Shown: positions 11,961-22,499, counted from the first letter of the stretch. The stretch is 64,000 nucleotides of DNA from Isoetes taiwanensis (GCA_021234155.1 JAJEKV010000023.1:3004243-3068242), one strand, 5' to 3'. Translations and numbers: made by a program. Notes: generated from the sequence alone by a model not told the origin.

Positions 11961-13080
11961 GAAAGCTATGAATGCCCTTCAATTTTGCCATACAATATAA
12001 CTCTGTTGATGTGACATGCTTTACGCCTTGCATCGCGAGACGCACACCAAACTCTGCATAACCTTTACATACTTTTTTTTCACATCAAACCACTACAATT
12101 TTGCTCCAAAATATAGCAATGGGCCATGTTGAACCACGGGCTGCAATTTGTGAGGCATATTTGAAATCACCAAAGTGAAAGAGAATAGGAGGAATTTAGC
12201 TTGTATAGTTTGTAAATATTTTATTGACACATATGTTTGGCCTTAAAAAAACAAAAGCTAAAATGAATTTTGGTTTTGCATTGTTGATGAAGATCACACA
12301 TTCATCTAGCGAATACATGTGTTTTGCCTCATTAATATTTCTTGATTTAAATTGCTTTCATCTTTTCTATATTGTACATGCTTCTGATTCAATCTTACGT
12401 ATGAGAAAACATGTTCATCGTCCATGCACTTTGTTTGTACTCACCCCACTATGGGAGAATTGTGCAACTACATAAATCTATATCTAATTGTAATGTATAT
12501 TGTATCTAAGCTTCTTCGACTCTAATATAAATATCCATGGACAACAAGAATGAAACAAAGTGCTTTCGCACAATGGGTTTCACGGGAAAAACAAATAGCA
12601 GAAAAAAGTAGAAGGAATCCATGGCTACTTAACAATTTATTAATCAACTGATGCAAGCAAAGCAAGCTTCAATCCGTGCAAGCTTCAACTGCATGAAAGC
12701 ATGAGGAAATAGATAGAAGGAAATATAGAAGGATTTGCATGGGTGCATTGTGTGAGCTTTAAATTTACAAGCTCCAATGGTACAATCCATTCTTCAATTC
12801 GATGCAAGCTTCAATTTGTTATGTTCTCTTGATGCAACAATGTGTTGAGGGACAAATTTAATGGAAGCCCTGAAATAAACAAATAGAAAGGGGATTTTTT
12901 TTATGCCTGCAGCGGCTAGAATGAATCCACTTTCGGTTAAATCTAAATCAATGGACTTGAGAGGATATTCGATGCAGCTCAATATAGAAGGTAATGCAAA
13001 AATGACATTTTTTTTTTTTTTTTGCTCTCATCTCGTTACATTCATTTAATATATTATGTACATATTCCGGCTTCTCCCAA
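11961..13080. other. Unassigned interval, AT-rich
   Basis: No gene seen. CAAGCTTCAA words recur at 12665-12810, and a 20-base T-run lies at 13006-13025 just before the gag homology starts. The T-run may mark the edge of the Tat-like element remnant. Confidence 0.35.
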
Positions 13081-13143
13081 TCTACACCCTCAATTCATAA
13101 TATTATTCAGATACTCTAGGGCCCTCACAACCATTCTTAGGGT

Positions 13144-13900
13144 ATGCCCTTTGGCTACCCTCAAGTTTCCTTTGGCCCTCCCCATGTTCATGAATTTCAG
13201 GCTTCCCCATCTTTTCAGAATGCTCTTCCTATCTACCAACTCACTGATCTCAAGCCTAATGAGGAGGGATCCCATGGTCCTTCCCCACAGGAAGTTCTTT
13301 TCTCTGGCCCTCCGGTTTTTTCTGTTCAAATACTACCTGGTTCTCAGCCCACGGCTGTTCCGTCTAGCTATGTTCCTGCATATGCTCCACCTGTCTATGC
13401 GCCAGTTCCGCCTTCATCTCCTATTCACAATTTGAAGCTGACTTATCCTACTTTTGGCAACACTAAAGGCAAACCTCTGGACCAAAGTGCTCAAGCTCAT
13501 ATGGAGGAATTTGAGGCATTGGCCATTCTAAATGGTCATGCTCAACCTCAGCTCAAGTTTCACATCTTTTCCACAACATTGCGAGGTGCCCCTCATCAAT
13601 GGCTCATGGCCAACAAAAGCCACTGGAAACAAAGTTGGCACGAAATGAAAATGACATTCCTTTCTCATTATGGCACCACGGATGATGATCAACTCCTGCT
13701 CAAGCAACTCAATGATCTCCAGAAGCAACCTACGGAGTCTGCGCGTGATTTTGCCGACCGTCTTCACATCCTCATCAGTAAGCTCCAGGAGTACCCCATG
13801 CAGAGCCAGATTCTTGTCTAGTTTCTGCAGGGCCTTCCTCCCGCCATTCGCTCTCATGACCAGTACTGCGCCCCAAAACTTTGGAGCAGGCGATTGAGTT
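13144..13900 (+). pseudogene. Tat/Athila-like Ty3/gypsy gag capsid domain
   Basis: The open frame 13144-13821 begins with a Pro/Ala/Tyr-rich segment (AYAPPVYAPVPPSSP). A retrotransposon capsid domain follows: LTYPTFGNTKGKPLDQ, AHMEEFEALAILNG, the conserved LRGAPHQWLMANK block, then FLSHYGTTDDDQLLLKQL and ESARDFADRLHILISKL. A TAG stop at 13819-13821 interrupts it; related sequence (FLQGLPPAIRSHDQYC) continues in frame after the stop. Gag would coat element RNA in cytoplasmic particles. The upstream frame is closed by stops, so the true start is lost. Confidence 0.85.
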
Positions 13901-13969
13901 GGTCAATCACTCGGTCAATGTCTCCTCACGCGCTGTTGCTCTCACGGAACTACCTTTCATGCCCCCGTC

Positions 13970-14960
13970 ATGGTTCCTCAGAATGCAGTTCAGCCTCAAC
14001 AAACCAATCCACAACGCTCTCAGATCTGGTGCCATATCTGTAAATATCAAGGACATTTGGCAAATGAATGCAACTCCACAAATGGCCCCCCTCATTGCAA
14101 AAGATGCAACATGTGCAATCATGCCACGGAGGAATGCACCCGCTCTCATCCTATACCCTTCAGGCAGAAGATGGTTTTTCAAGTGCAAACCACGCCTCAG
14201 CAACAACCATCCTATCAGCCTCAGCAATTTCAAGCTCAACAACCTCAACAGTATCAACAAACCTCAGCAGTCACGGGGACCAGGCTCCCGTCCTCCCTTT
14301 GATCCTTCGAAGGCTCAGTATTACCATTGTCACGAATGGGGTCATACCACCACGGCGTGCCCTCAACTTCCCCAAGTTCAAGTACAACTTCCTGGAACAA
14401 ATCAACCTGCTTCTGTACGCCTCACGGCTTATCAGCTGTGGGTTGCCAATGGTAAACAAGGCCCGCGTCCTGTTTTGAGAAAGCCACCATGGCCACCTCA
14501 ACCACAGAGACCTCAGCAAGCGGCATCTCCCTCAAATCCTATAGATCAACAAGCTCAAGAAGAAATATACCAGGCACTCAATCCTCCGGTCCAGCAGTCA
14601 AATTGGGTTGGTTTGGTTTCACGCCAGATCAAGGCTTCACGCCCCTTGACCATCATCCCTCACGACACGCAACCAGCTTTTGCTGCCGACACCATTCCTC
14701 ATGACGATGACAAAAAGGTCCACTTCGCCCCAGACTTGGATAAACTCATGCCTCACGTCATGCCCAAGGTCAGACAGAGTATTCTCAAACTTATGCAGGC
14801 TGCTGAAGGCCGCACTCTTCCAAATGTTCATGCAACAACCAGAGCTCAGCAGCGTCAGGAGGCACCATCATCATCTACAGGCCCACGCTCGCAGCCGTAT
14901 CCTCATATTGCTCCAGAGGTGGAGCTTCTCAAAGAGGTTTCTATTTCCTTATGTTCCTTT
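13970..14960 (+). pseudogene. Tat-like gag nucleocapsid region: two intact CCHC knuckles and one degenerate
   Basis: The frame 13970-14302 carries CHICKYQGHLANEC and CKRCNMCNHATEEC, each C-x2-C-x4-H-x4-C, so two RNA-binding knuckles in tandem, then a Gln-rich stretch (QPQQFQAQQPQQYQQ). After a frameshift the long frame 13881-15143 carries a third knuckle, YYHCHEWGHTTTAC, whose first cysteine is Tyr. Pro/Gln-rich linker (PPWPPQPQRPQQAA) and an acidic segment lead toward the protease. Multiple knuckles and a long linker between gag and protease fit Tat/Athila-lineage elements. Frameshifts near 14290 and 14930 break the polyprotein. Confidence 0.8.
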
Positions 14961-16164
14961 GGAACTTCAAGAAGAACTTGCAAAAATCAAGATTCGCTTG
15001 AGCCTTGCCATCATTTTGAAACTTTGTCCTGCTCTCAAAGACCAGTTGCCCCTTCCTACTATTCTGGTCGGAGCCGTGGCTACATCAACACCCACGGTGC
15101 ATGCCACGGTGGGCAATCAGCACATCAATCATGTTCAAATTGACGGAGGCAGTGCTGTCAATCTTATTACTGATAAGCTCAGAAAGCAATTGGGCATCAA
15201 GCAACTTTACCGTGCCCCCTATGATATCAAGTTGGCCAATGGCCATATCACGCGCCCTCAAGGCGTCACTCCTCTCCTTCACATTAGCATTGGTGATCTC
15301 AAATTCCCTTTGGAATTTGGGGTTTGGAAAGCTGGTGAAGATCCAGGTGACTATGAAATGCTGGTTGGACGATCTTTTCTCCGTCAAGCTAAAAGTATTC
15401 ATTACTGGGCCACGGACCAACTTGTCATTACTGATGGACATCTCAATGCAACTATGAATTTGGAAACTGGCAAATTGATCTCTGTTGAGAATGCCTTAAC
15501 CTTCGATCTCGTGACACCGATTCTCGAAGAAGCCCAAAACATCTATCATGTTCAGGCTCCACCCGCGAGTCTGTCTCTCTCATCCTACCGTGAGTATGCT
15601 GATCCTTGGGGTGAGATGACTCTTGATCAAGACCAGGCTGTGGCTGCTCTGCTTGACCCTTACTTGGCTCCTTGCAACCGAATTCAACGTCTTGACCATT
15701 TTTCGGACACGGAACTTTCTCCTGAGACTGTCGATGTTCACGCCGTCATGAAGCAACCTTTGCTTGATGACGCTCAGCAGCCTCTTTTCTTCACCACTCA
15801 AAACGCTGCACCTCATGTCATGCTTCAACCTCCTGCTCATGTTGTTCAGGACACGGAGGTTGTTCCACACATTCAGACTCCTGAGGTCGAAATCGTGGAC
15901 ATTGGCAACAATCAACCTGTCCGACTAGCTGCCCATCTTCCACCAACCTATAAAGCACGCGCCGTCACGCTGTTCAAAAAATTCAAACATATTTTTGCAT
16001 GGAGCTATAAAGACCTTCGAGGTATCAAAAAAGAATTGGGGGAACTCACCATTCCTACCAAACCTGATGCCCGTCCAATCTAGCAACGACAGTACAGGCT
16101 CAACCCCAATCACCGTGACTGTGTCAACGCCGAAATTGACAAACTTTTAGCTGCTGGCTTGACA
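14960..16164 (+). pseudogene. Tat-like protease and start of reverse transcriptase, truncated by LTR Y1
   Basis: Within the open frame 14680-16083 the protease is near 15110-15420: HVQIDGGSAVNLITDKL has the active-site D-G-G-S variant, and MLVGRSFL is the closing motif of the fold. About 180 residues of linker follow, then the first RT block: ARAVTLFKKFKHIFAWSYKD, LRGIKKELG and, past a TAG stop at 16081-16083, RLNPNHRDCVNAEIDKLL. Homology stops at 16164, where an LTR (TGATTAGG) begins. All RT catalytic blocks, RNase H and integrase are absent from this copy. Confidence 0.85.
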
Positions 16165-16729
16165 TGATTAGGTGCCGACCTGGTACAGGACTATTCATGC
16201 ACACCTCGGACCAGACCAAGAACAAGGAGTCAAATCCAGGTCCTGGTCAGTCGTCAAAAGCCCCGCAAAAGACCACGCAGAAGGTCACGCCCACAAGGCA
16301 GCCAAAGAAGAAGCCGAGAATAGACAGATGACGGCCTGTAGGCGTCAGCGTGATTCCAGGCATTTCAAGAGGCACCACCAGCATTCCTACAAATCAGGCC
16401 TCCTTCAGGAGTCGGCACCGAAATCTGTCAGAGTATCTATATTGGGCCCAAGGCCATTGTACTATATATATGAGTAGAGCTAGCATTCGAAGGTTAGATG
16501 AGTTTTGGTTCTTGTCTCCATCATTTCTCTCCCGATTGTGAGAGCTCATGTATTCTGATTGATATCAAGAAATTTTCTTCACACACTTGTGTTTCTGTTG
16601 TCTTTTTGTTTTCTCTTCCTTTGTTCTTTTGCAAATCCCGCGTGACACAGCTCCTGAATTCTCCTGTTTGATCCAAGGGTCCTCACAGAGGGCTGTCTTG
16701 CAGGAGTTCCCGAACCCAGACCCCAAACA
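16165..16729 (+). mobile_element. LTR of family Y (Y1), inserted in the Tat-like pol
   Basis: A 565-bp LTR beginning TGATTAGG and ending CCCCAAACA. It is nearly identical, in inverse orientation, to 18199-18760. A TATA-like TATATATATGAG near 16465 precedes the presumed transcript start. The flank at 16160-16164 is TGACA. The sequence after its right end (TGCGT, then LTR X) does not belong to this insertion: it was brought in by an inversion, as argued in the findings. Before that event its right side would have been the primer-binding-like site and gag now at 18198-17800, making it a 5' LTR. Confidence 0.85.
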
Positions 16730-16958
16730 TGCGTGCAAGATATTTGCACGAATGCATTGTGGATGGATCATCACCACTGGATTATCTGAGCAGAGAGAAA
16801 AGAACAGAGGGAGACGGTGTATTGAGGGGGAGGATTTTGCTTGATCTAGCTATGGAGATGATGATTCTTTGTCTTGTGCATTGCTTTGATTTGATAGATT
16901 GAGCTTGGATTGTTGGGTTTTTCATCCTTCTTGCAAGGTTAGAGTTCAGGCTCTAACA
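16730..16958 (-). mobile_element. 5' half of an X-family LTR, inverted
   Basis: Read on the minus strand it runs from TGTTAGAGCC (16958) to GCACGCA (16730) and aligns with the first 220 bp of LTR X copy A (2704 on). It stops exactly where Y1 begins. The missing half lies at 18761-18996 on the plus strand. The next bases at 16959-16963 (ACTTG, i.e. CAAGT on the minus strand) are one copy of the target-site duplication. The other copy, CAAGT, is at 18997-19001. Confidence 0.9.
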
Positions 16959-16963
16959 ACTTG

Positions 16964-17222
16964 AGTATGCTACCGGGCCTGACGATGATTGAGCGAGCAG
17001 ACTGAAAATTTTCTAGATTTTGATGATCTGTATAGACTGTGATGTTATAAGGAGATCCCTCTAGGAAACGTCTCCACTCTTCGAAAGAATCCACTATTGC
17101 CAACAACTCCTTGCCATAAATGGGATAGTTGATTTCAGCAGCTTGAAATTTTCGTAAGTGATAGGCGATTGGATCCAATTCATGGTCATCCTCCTTCTGT
17201 GACAGGATCCCCCAAGAGCAAA
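16964..17222 (-). pseudogene. G2 RNase H, first part, inverted relative to the rest of G2
   Basis: The minus-strand frame reads AYHLRKFQAAEINYPIYGKE, then LLAIVDSFEEWRRFLEG, then ITVYTDHQNLENFQSAR. These are the conserved blocks of a Ty3/gypsy RNase H, including the catalytic-region TDHQNL. It begins where G2 sequence broke off at 7341 and ends at the CAAGT target site whose partner borders the remaining RNase H at 19002. The piece is therefore part of G2 turned round. A frameshift and one stop are present near its 3' end. Confidence 0.85.
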
Positions 17223-17224
17223 TA

Positions 17225-17740
17225 CAAGGCTCCTGCTATATATAACTAGTCTTAATTCATACAGAAACCATGATGTATGTAGTTTTTGATACACAAATTT
17301 ATTTGATAGAAGAAAACCACATGTCATAGTGGTTTGTTGAAAACGATACTTGTTTGTTACATGTTTATTTATGTTGGTTTTTAATGATTACAATGGCTTG
17401 TTGAAACTAGTGATGGTTTATGTGATAGTTTCATGCATACTATAATAATATATTAAAACTAGTAACGGTTTGGTAATATCACTTTATAATCATGACAAGT
17501 TTGGGGGCTAGTTCTATGATGCCCATTTTAATTAAAGGATATGGCATGGTTATTTATTGCCACGTGGATATGGTAAAATAATTGATTTATTGTATGGTAT
17601 AGGTGGAATGAATAATTGGTAGTCCTATAACAACTCAAGTTGATTGCACCTCATAGTGGGTACTCAATCAAAATTACTTTTAACCTCAACACCTCTTTAT
17701 GCCTCTCTCAACTTAGTCATTCTTTGAATGTATCATATTG
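17225..17740 (-). repeat. Inverted right end of the large insertion in G2
   Basis: Starting at 17225, CAAGGCTCCTGC and the AT-rich sequence after it resemble the left end at 7342 in inverted orientation. Subterminal words such as AAACTAGTGATGGTTT, AAACTAGTAACGGTTT and GTGGTTTGTTGAAA recur at 17325-17475, as often seen near DNA-transposon termini. No open frame is supported. Confidence 0.4.
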
Positions 17741-17799
17741 TATCATATCCTACTCATTTTCATATGCCACTTCATCAAGAAACTATATATAACATTCAC

Positions 17800-18147
17800 G
17801 ATGTACATTCCCCATTTATCATTTCGCAGAGGGGTGTGGTCTGAAGGTATGGTAATGTAGGTGCTTTCTGGAGTCTGGAAATAATGAGGCGTGGGCTGAA
17901 CAGGGGTATGATGTGGCGACTGAGGTTGAGAACAATGCCGACACACAAGAGGAGACCCTGGTCGAGAATGAGCGCGAGGGGTAAGAGGTGCCGACTGAGC
18001 TCTGGAGCGTACACGACCTCCCTCAATGTCATAAGCATTGTAAGCATTGTCATACATATCCCGAACAGCCTCATGACGTTGATGACGCTCCAAACGAGCC
18101 GTCGTTTGGCAAAGAATGTCTTCAGGAGTGAAAGCACGAGCAGACAT
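17800..18147 (-). pseudogene. N-terminal gag fragment of the Y-family Tat-like element
   Basis: A minus-strand frame starting MSARAFTPEDILCQTTARLE lies 50 bp inside LTR Y2, where gag should start. It is Arg/Ser/Pro-rich (RVRSRAQSAPLTPRAHSRPG, then PQSPHHTPVQPTPHYFQTPE) and loses gag character near 17820. It resembles basic or Pro-rich N-terminal gag regions but has no capsid motif, so the assignment rests on position. With the probable inversion undone it would follow Y1, not Y2. Confidence 0.5.
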
Positions 18148-18175
18148 AGTGGAAAGAAGGAAGGAAGAAAGAAAG

Positions 18176-18198
18176 ATCAGACACGGCAGCGACGACAG
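18176..18198 (-). promoter_or_regulatory. Primer-binding-site-like sequence next to LTR Y2
   Basis: Reading away from the LTR on the minus strand the sequence is CTGTCGTCGCTGCCGTG. Twelve of 15 positions match TGGCGCCGTTGCCGG, the primer-binding site complementary to tRNA-Asp that is common in Athila/Tat elements (known from the lineage). The initial TGG is degraded here (TGT). Confidence 0.45.
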
Positions 18199-18760
18199 TG
18201 TTTGGGATCTGAGTTCGGGAACTCCTGCAAGACAGCCCTCTGTGAGGACCCTTGGATCAAACAGGAGAATCCGGGAGCTGTGTCACGCGGGATTTACAAA
18301 AGAACAAAGGAAGAGAAAACAAAAAGACAACAGAAACACAAGTGTGTGAAGAAAACTTCTTAATATCAATCAGAATACATGAGCTCTCACAATCGGGAGA
18401 GAAATGATGGAGACAAGAACCAAAACTCATCTAACCTTCGAATGCTAGCTCTACTCATATATATAGTACAATGGCCTTGGGCCCAATATAGATACTCTGA
18501 CAGATCTCGGTGCCGACTCCTGAAGGAGGCCTGTAGGAATGCTGGCGGTGCCTCTTGAAATGCCTGGAATCACGCTGACGCCTACAGGCCGTCATCTGTC
18601 TATTCTCGGCTTCTTCTTTGGCTGCCTTGTGGGCGTGATCTTCTGCGTGGTCTTCTGCGGGGCTTTTGACGACTGACCAGGACCTGGATTTGACTCCTTG
18701 TTCTTGGTCTGGTCCGAGATGTGCATGAATAGTCCTGTACCAGGTCGTACAGGATTAACA
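18199..18760 (-). mobile_element. LTR of family Y (Y2), inverted copy of Y1, inside an X LTR
   Basis: A 562-bp sequence, plus strand TGTTTGGGATC to CAGGATTAACA, almost identical to the reverse complement of Y1 (16165-16729). Its right flank is ACGCG (18761-18765); the matching ACGCA lies (as TGCGT) at 16730-16734 beside Y1. These 5-bp flanks fit a target-site duplication with one mutation, so Y2 was originally a solo LTR inside LTR X. Confidence 0.85.
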
Positions 18761-18996
18761 ACGCGTGCATGTGCGTATCTCCCTCCATATACGGTATACA
18801 ATCTCCTATACCACCTCAATAATGGTGAGTATGGTGAGTGGTAAGTGGTGACTGTGGTGTGTGGTGAGTGTGGTGAGTGGTGACTAGTGTGGTGAGTGGT
18901 GTGTGGTGACGAGTGTGGTGAGTGGTGACCAGCGTAGTGAGTGGTGACGAGTGTGGTGAGTGGTGACCAGTGTGGTGAGTGGTGACTACCCCAACA
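18761..18996 (+). mobile_element. 3' half of an X-family LTR with expanded GTGGTGA minisatellite
   Basis: GCGTGCATGTGCGTATCTCC onward aligns with copy A from about 2933, and the end is GTGACTACCCCAACA. The GTGGTGAGTG-type minisatellite (18823-18990) is roughly three times longer than in copy A. The CAAGT after the end (18997-19001) duplicates the CAAGT bordering the other half (16959-16963, minus strand), so both halves come from one solo LTR inserted in G2 RNase H. Confidence 0.9.
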
Positions 18997-19001
18997 CAAG
19001 T

Positions 19002-19596
19002 GCTATCCCGTATTGATTTCGTGATCAAGTACCGTCCTGGATCCCTCCAAGGGAAGCCTGATGCCTTGTCTCGACGCTCCTACCTTGAGCCCAAGCTAGG
19101 TGATCCTGCATTTGATCAGCAATCACAGGTTATTCTAGGGCCTGATCGATTCCAGCTTATGGCCCTCACTTTATTCGAGAGGCCTCATGATACGGAAAGA
19201 GGCCTCATGATACGGCCTTGTTGGAGTCTCTTGAGCAGCTTTGTCGTCTGATCCATTGGCTCAAGATGTATTCTCACACAATGGTTCTGCATCATCTTCT
19301 CAGCAAATGCGATCAAATTATAATTGTTTTGAGGTTCAAAATGGATTCCTGTTCCGTGATGAGCTTTTGTATGTGCCAGATGGTGCTTCTAGGCTTCGAG
19401 TTCTCCAGGCTTACCATGATTCACCTATGGCTGGATACTTTGGAGTAGTCAAGGCTCTTGAACTTATTTGTCGAGAGTATTGGTGGCCTGGGCTTCGACG
19501 CTCTATCGAAGCTTTTATTCAATCCTGTGACATCTGCGGTCGAGCGAAGGTTCCAAGGCATCTTCCATGACCTTGTTCAGCCACCTATACATTAAC
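19002..19596 (+). pseudogene. G2 RNase H end and integrase zinc-binding domain
   Basis: The plus-strand frame resumes with VLSRIDFVIKYRPGSLQGKP and DALSRRSYLEPK, the closing segment of a Ty3/gypsy RNase H. After a frameshift near 19220 comes the integrase HHCC region: LRVLQAYHDSPMAGYFGVV, then ELICREYWWPGLR and FIQSCDICGRAKVPRHLP. The second His of the HHCC pair (usually GHFG) is Tyr here. The frame is broken again at 19570 by an insertion. Confidence 0.85.
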
Positions 19597-20111
19597 ATTA
19601 TTTATCAATTCTTTTATTATACATTATTATTTATCAACTCTTTTATTATACATAAGAACTCTTTATATTAGATGTGTAGAAACTAAGTAAAGCACACACA
19701 CATTAAATTTTTGCCACGTGGTGCTGTGTGGCACAATTGGTGGCATGGCGTATGGTTGAGCTCTTTATATTAGATGTGTAGAAACTAAATAAAGCACACA
19801 CACATTAAATTTTTGCCACCCGGCACTGTGTGGTACAATTGGTGCCGTGGTGTACAGTTACACCATATGCCAGGTAGACTTTAATATCTCCAATTTTGAG
19901 GAGACCCATAATTACCTGCAATTTTCGGCCCATCAATTCCTTCCCACTCAGATTCCTTTCAGTCCCTTTCATTCTGATTCCTCCGGTCGTTTGTTCTTCC
20001 CTTTCACTCCTCCGATCCTTCCAGCCGATCGTTCTTCTGTTTCACTCCTCCACTTACGTGGCAGCAGATTGATCGACAGATTGGGATGCCCATCTGGCGC
20101 CTGCGAAATTG
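19597..20111. repeat. 0.5-kb insertion in G2 integrase, with two internal tandem duplications
   Basis: This separates the integrase zinc-binding part from the core. It holds a 31-bp tandem duplication (ATTATTTATCAAYTCTTTTATTATAC, about 19600-19650) and two copies of a 102-bp unit (CTCTTTATATTAGATGTGTAG..., starting about 19659 and 19761). Then comes CT-rich DNA (19935-20050) resembling a plant 5' leader. No clear terminal inverted repeat or target-site duplication was found. It may be a small DNA transposon that picked up gene sequence. Confidence 0.55.
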
Positions 20112-20740
20112 ACGCCGAGATTTTCCAGTCCTGCCAGTACCAGATGGACCTTGGAAGAGCATTTCTATAGACTTTATTCTAGAGCTGTCACTCTCTCGGG
20201 GTTACGATGCCATCATGGTGGTTGTTGAACATTTCTCTAAGATGGCTCATTTTATTCCCTGCAACATCACCATCACCAGTGAGGGAACAACGGATCTTCT
20301 TCTTTGTGAAGTAGTCAAACTTTACGCCTTGCCCGATACTATCGTCAGCGATCGTAGACCGTAGTTCGTCGCATGTTTTTGGAAGCGCCTTTTGGAGTTA
20401 TTGTATATCGACCGTTCACTAACATCTGGTCATCATCCAGAAAGTAGAGCGCACTAATTAGACTTTAGAGCAATATTTAAGGTGCTTTATCAGTTATCAG
20501 CAGGAAAATTGGGTCGATTATCTTCTGTTAGCTGAGTTTGCCTATAATCACTCAGTACATGCTTTCACTAGTCAAACTGTGTTCTTTCTGAACTCTGATC
20601 AGCATCCTCATTGGTCCCTTAGTGTCGTTCAGTGACTCTGTCAATCCTAGTGCCGAGTCTTGACTTGAGAAACTCCAGGCTCTTCAATCAGATTTTCAGA
20701 ATCATCTCCATCGAGCACAGGAACGCTATCGGCATTATGC
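20112..20740 (+). pseudogene. G2 integrase core, heavily decayed
   Basis: Conserved blocks are readable across frames: YDAIMVVVEHFSKMAHFIPC near 20200-20260, then a VSDR block near 20345 with the second catalytic Asp, followed by a TAG stop and several more stops. The region around the third acidic residue is unrecognisable. It continues directly into the C-terminal domain. Confidence 0.75.
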
Positions 20741-21196
20741 CAATTTGCATCGACAGGAAGCTCCTAAATTTCACGTTGATGACCTTGTCTGGCTTCTTAG
20801 TAGAGATCTCTCTACCCGTCCCTGCAACAAGCTTGACTATCGTCGCCTTGGTCCTTATCGGATCATAGCTCAGATCAACAATGTGGCATTTCGGATCGAG
20901 CTCCCTCTAGCTGTTTGGCTCCATCCAATATTTCATGTTTCTTTATTGGAGCTCGACACAGTTAATACTTTTTTGGATTGCATTCCTCCACCGCCACCAC
21001 CAATAGAAATTGATGATCATGAGGAGTTCGAAGTTCAAGAGATTCTGGACTCCAAGTTTCCTCATCGACGATTGTATTACTTTGTCGATTCGATTGGGAA
21101 GGTTACTCGCCAAGTGATAGAACCTGGGAGCCTGCCGAGAATCTGACTAATGCTCCTGATAAAATTGCGAAGTTTCACCGACGTTACCCATAAGCC
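20741..21196 (+). pseudogene. G2 integrase C-terminal domain with chromodomain-like tail
   Basis: The frame 20745-21146 reads FHVDDLVWLLSRDL, then LDYRRLGPYRIIAQINNVAF (the GPY/F module of Ty3/gypsy integrases) and LHPIFHVSLLEL. A proline run (IPPPPPPIEI) and a chromodomain-like segment follow: FEVQEILDSKFPHRRLYYFV. After a frameshift near 21110 comes EPAENL and AKFHRRYP, completing the fold. The element is therefore also a chromovirus, distinct in sequence from the copy at 699-1950. Confidence 0.85.
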
Positions 21197-21242
21197 AGAT
21201 TTTAGTATTCCGGCCCTAGCTTCGAGAACTCGTTGTCGTCGT

Positions 21243-21340
21243 AGGAGGGGGGTGGTGTGACGATCATATGTATATTCGTATCATACGAATATTATATTCG
21301 TATGTACAAACAATGGTCGTCACACGGATGCAAAAGGGTA
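21243..21340 (+). mobile_element. G2 polypurine tract and start of its 3' LTR
   Basis: AGGAGGGGGGTGG (21243-21255) is a polypurine tract at the right place after the pol frame, and TGTGACGATC (21256) is an LTR start. The first 75 bp hold a palindromic stretch with alternating ATTCGTAT and ATACGAAT, ending near GGTCGTCACA, which is inverted to the TGTGACGA start. The right end of this LTR was not located. Confidence 0.65.
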
Positions 21341-22490
21341 GTTGCATAAGACAAGATTTGAACTTTAAACCTTCCAGTTGCAAATCACACACCTTTGCTA
21401 AATGTGCTACCAATATTTATTAAAAACATTGCCTCATGTCATTTTCATATGAGGAGTTGTTTATAAGAGGTTCTAGAATATTCTAGAACCTATATGCATG
21501 CACAACATTTGGCATGATCTCATCCATTGGAGTGGCGCGATCCTGACCGTTTGCCTTTGGGCCATTGTACTCTTGATTCCTGTTGATATATCAAATTCTT
21601 TGCCGATCTGGGCGTATTTCTTCCGTATTTGCTGCATATTTTCTATGTATTTTTCTTGTTTTCATGTAGGTTCATGACATGATGGTATTTAAATGGCAAA
21701 CACAGATATAAAGTTAATATTGTATATAGAACTTTCAATAATAATGATTTTCGCAATAAGGCTATGACTAAATGGCCCAGCTCTAAAGAACAACCTGAAG
21801 TTCTTTTTCATGGAATTCTTATTGTTCCCCCAAGATTGGCCACTTCATTTGGCTATTGGCTCAAGGAAGCTTAAATAAGCTTGATTCCTTATCCAGAAGA
21901 AATGATACCATCTCTGCAGCATGTCCTCTCAACTATCTTTATGATGAAACTATGAGTCCTATCTTTTTTTGTAACAAATTAACTAGTTTCTGGGACTGGA
22001 TTCATAGTAAGTCTGGCATTTCACATAATTACGACTTGCTTTTCTTGATTCAAATGAATAACAAATTCAAGAATTCCATTTATGGAAGAAAAAAAGTTTC
22101 ATTGTTCTGGATCAAGTTACATTTCCAGTTTGATTTTAAAACCATGACCACTACTAATAAGAGAAATTTACTTCTCGATGACAGATATAGGCAGAAGTTT
22201 TATAATCATAAGCAGATTGCGAACTGTTATGGAACATTATTGCTACTGATGGCAAGATGTCTCTTCCCTCTTCTTCATTAACAGTTGAGAAAAGAATAGT
22301 TGCACATTTGGAACCATAGATTCATTCAATGCCTACTATAACTCTGTGTTTGAATCTAATACTATAAGCAATCCAAATGCTTCATACAATATCTTAAATT
22401 TAGTATAGGAAGCATTTGAGACCACAACAACTTTGCACTTAGTTGAACAGGCAATGGTCGACCTCATCAGTCCCTTAATAACAAGGGACT
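21341..22490. other. LTR remainder and unassigned sequence
   Basis: Probably begins with the rest of the G2 LTR. An open frame at 21856-22281 (141 codons, with TTTNKRNLLLDDRYRQKF) has no recognised domain; it may be a relic of an unknown element protein. Confidence 0.35.
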
Positions 22491-22499
22491 TGTATATAT

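Noticed and set aside
13528-14519. Minus-strand frames across the Tat-like gag
   Set aside because: Shadows of the plus-strand gag and its Gln/Pro-rich linker; no motif of their own.
21856-22281. 141-codon frame as a gene
   Set aside because: AT-rich composition and no motif; could not be told from chance.
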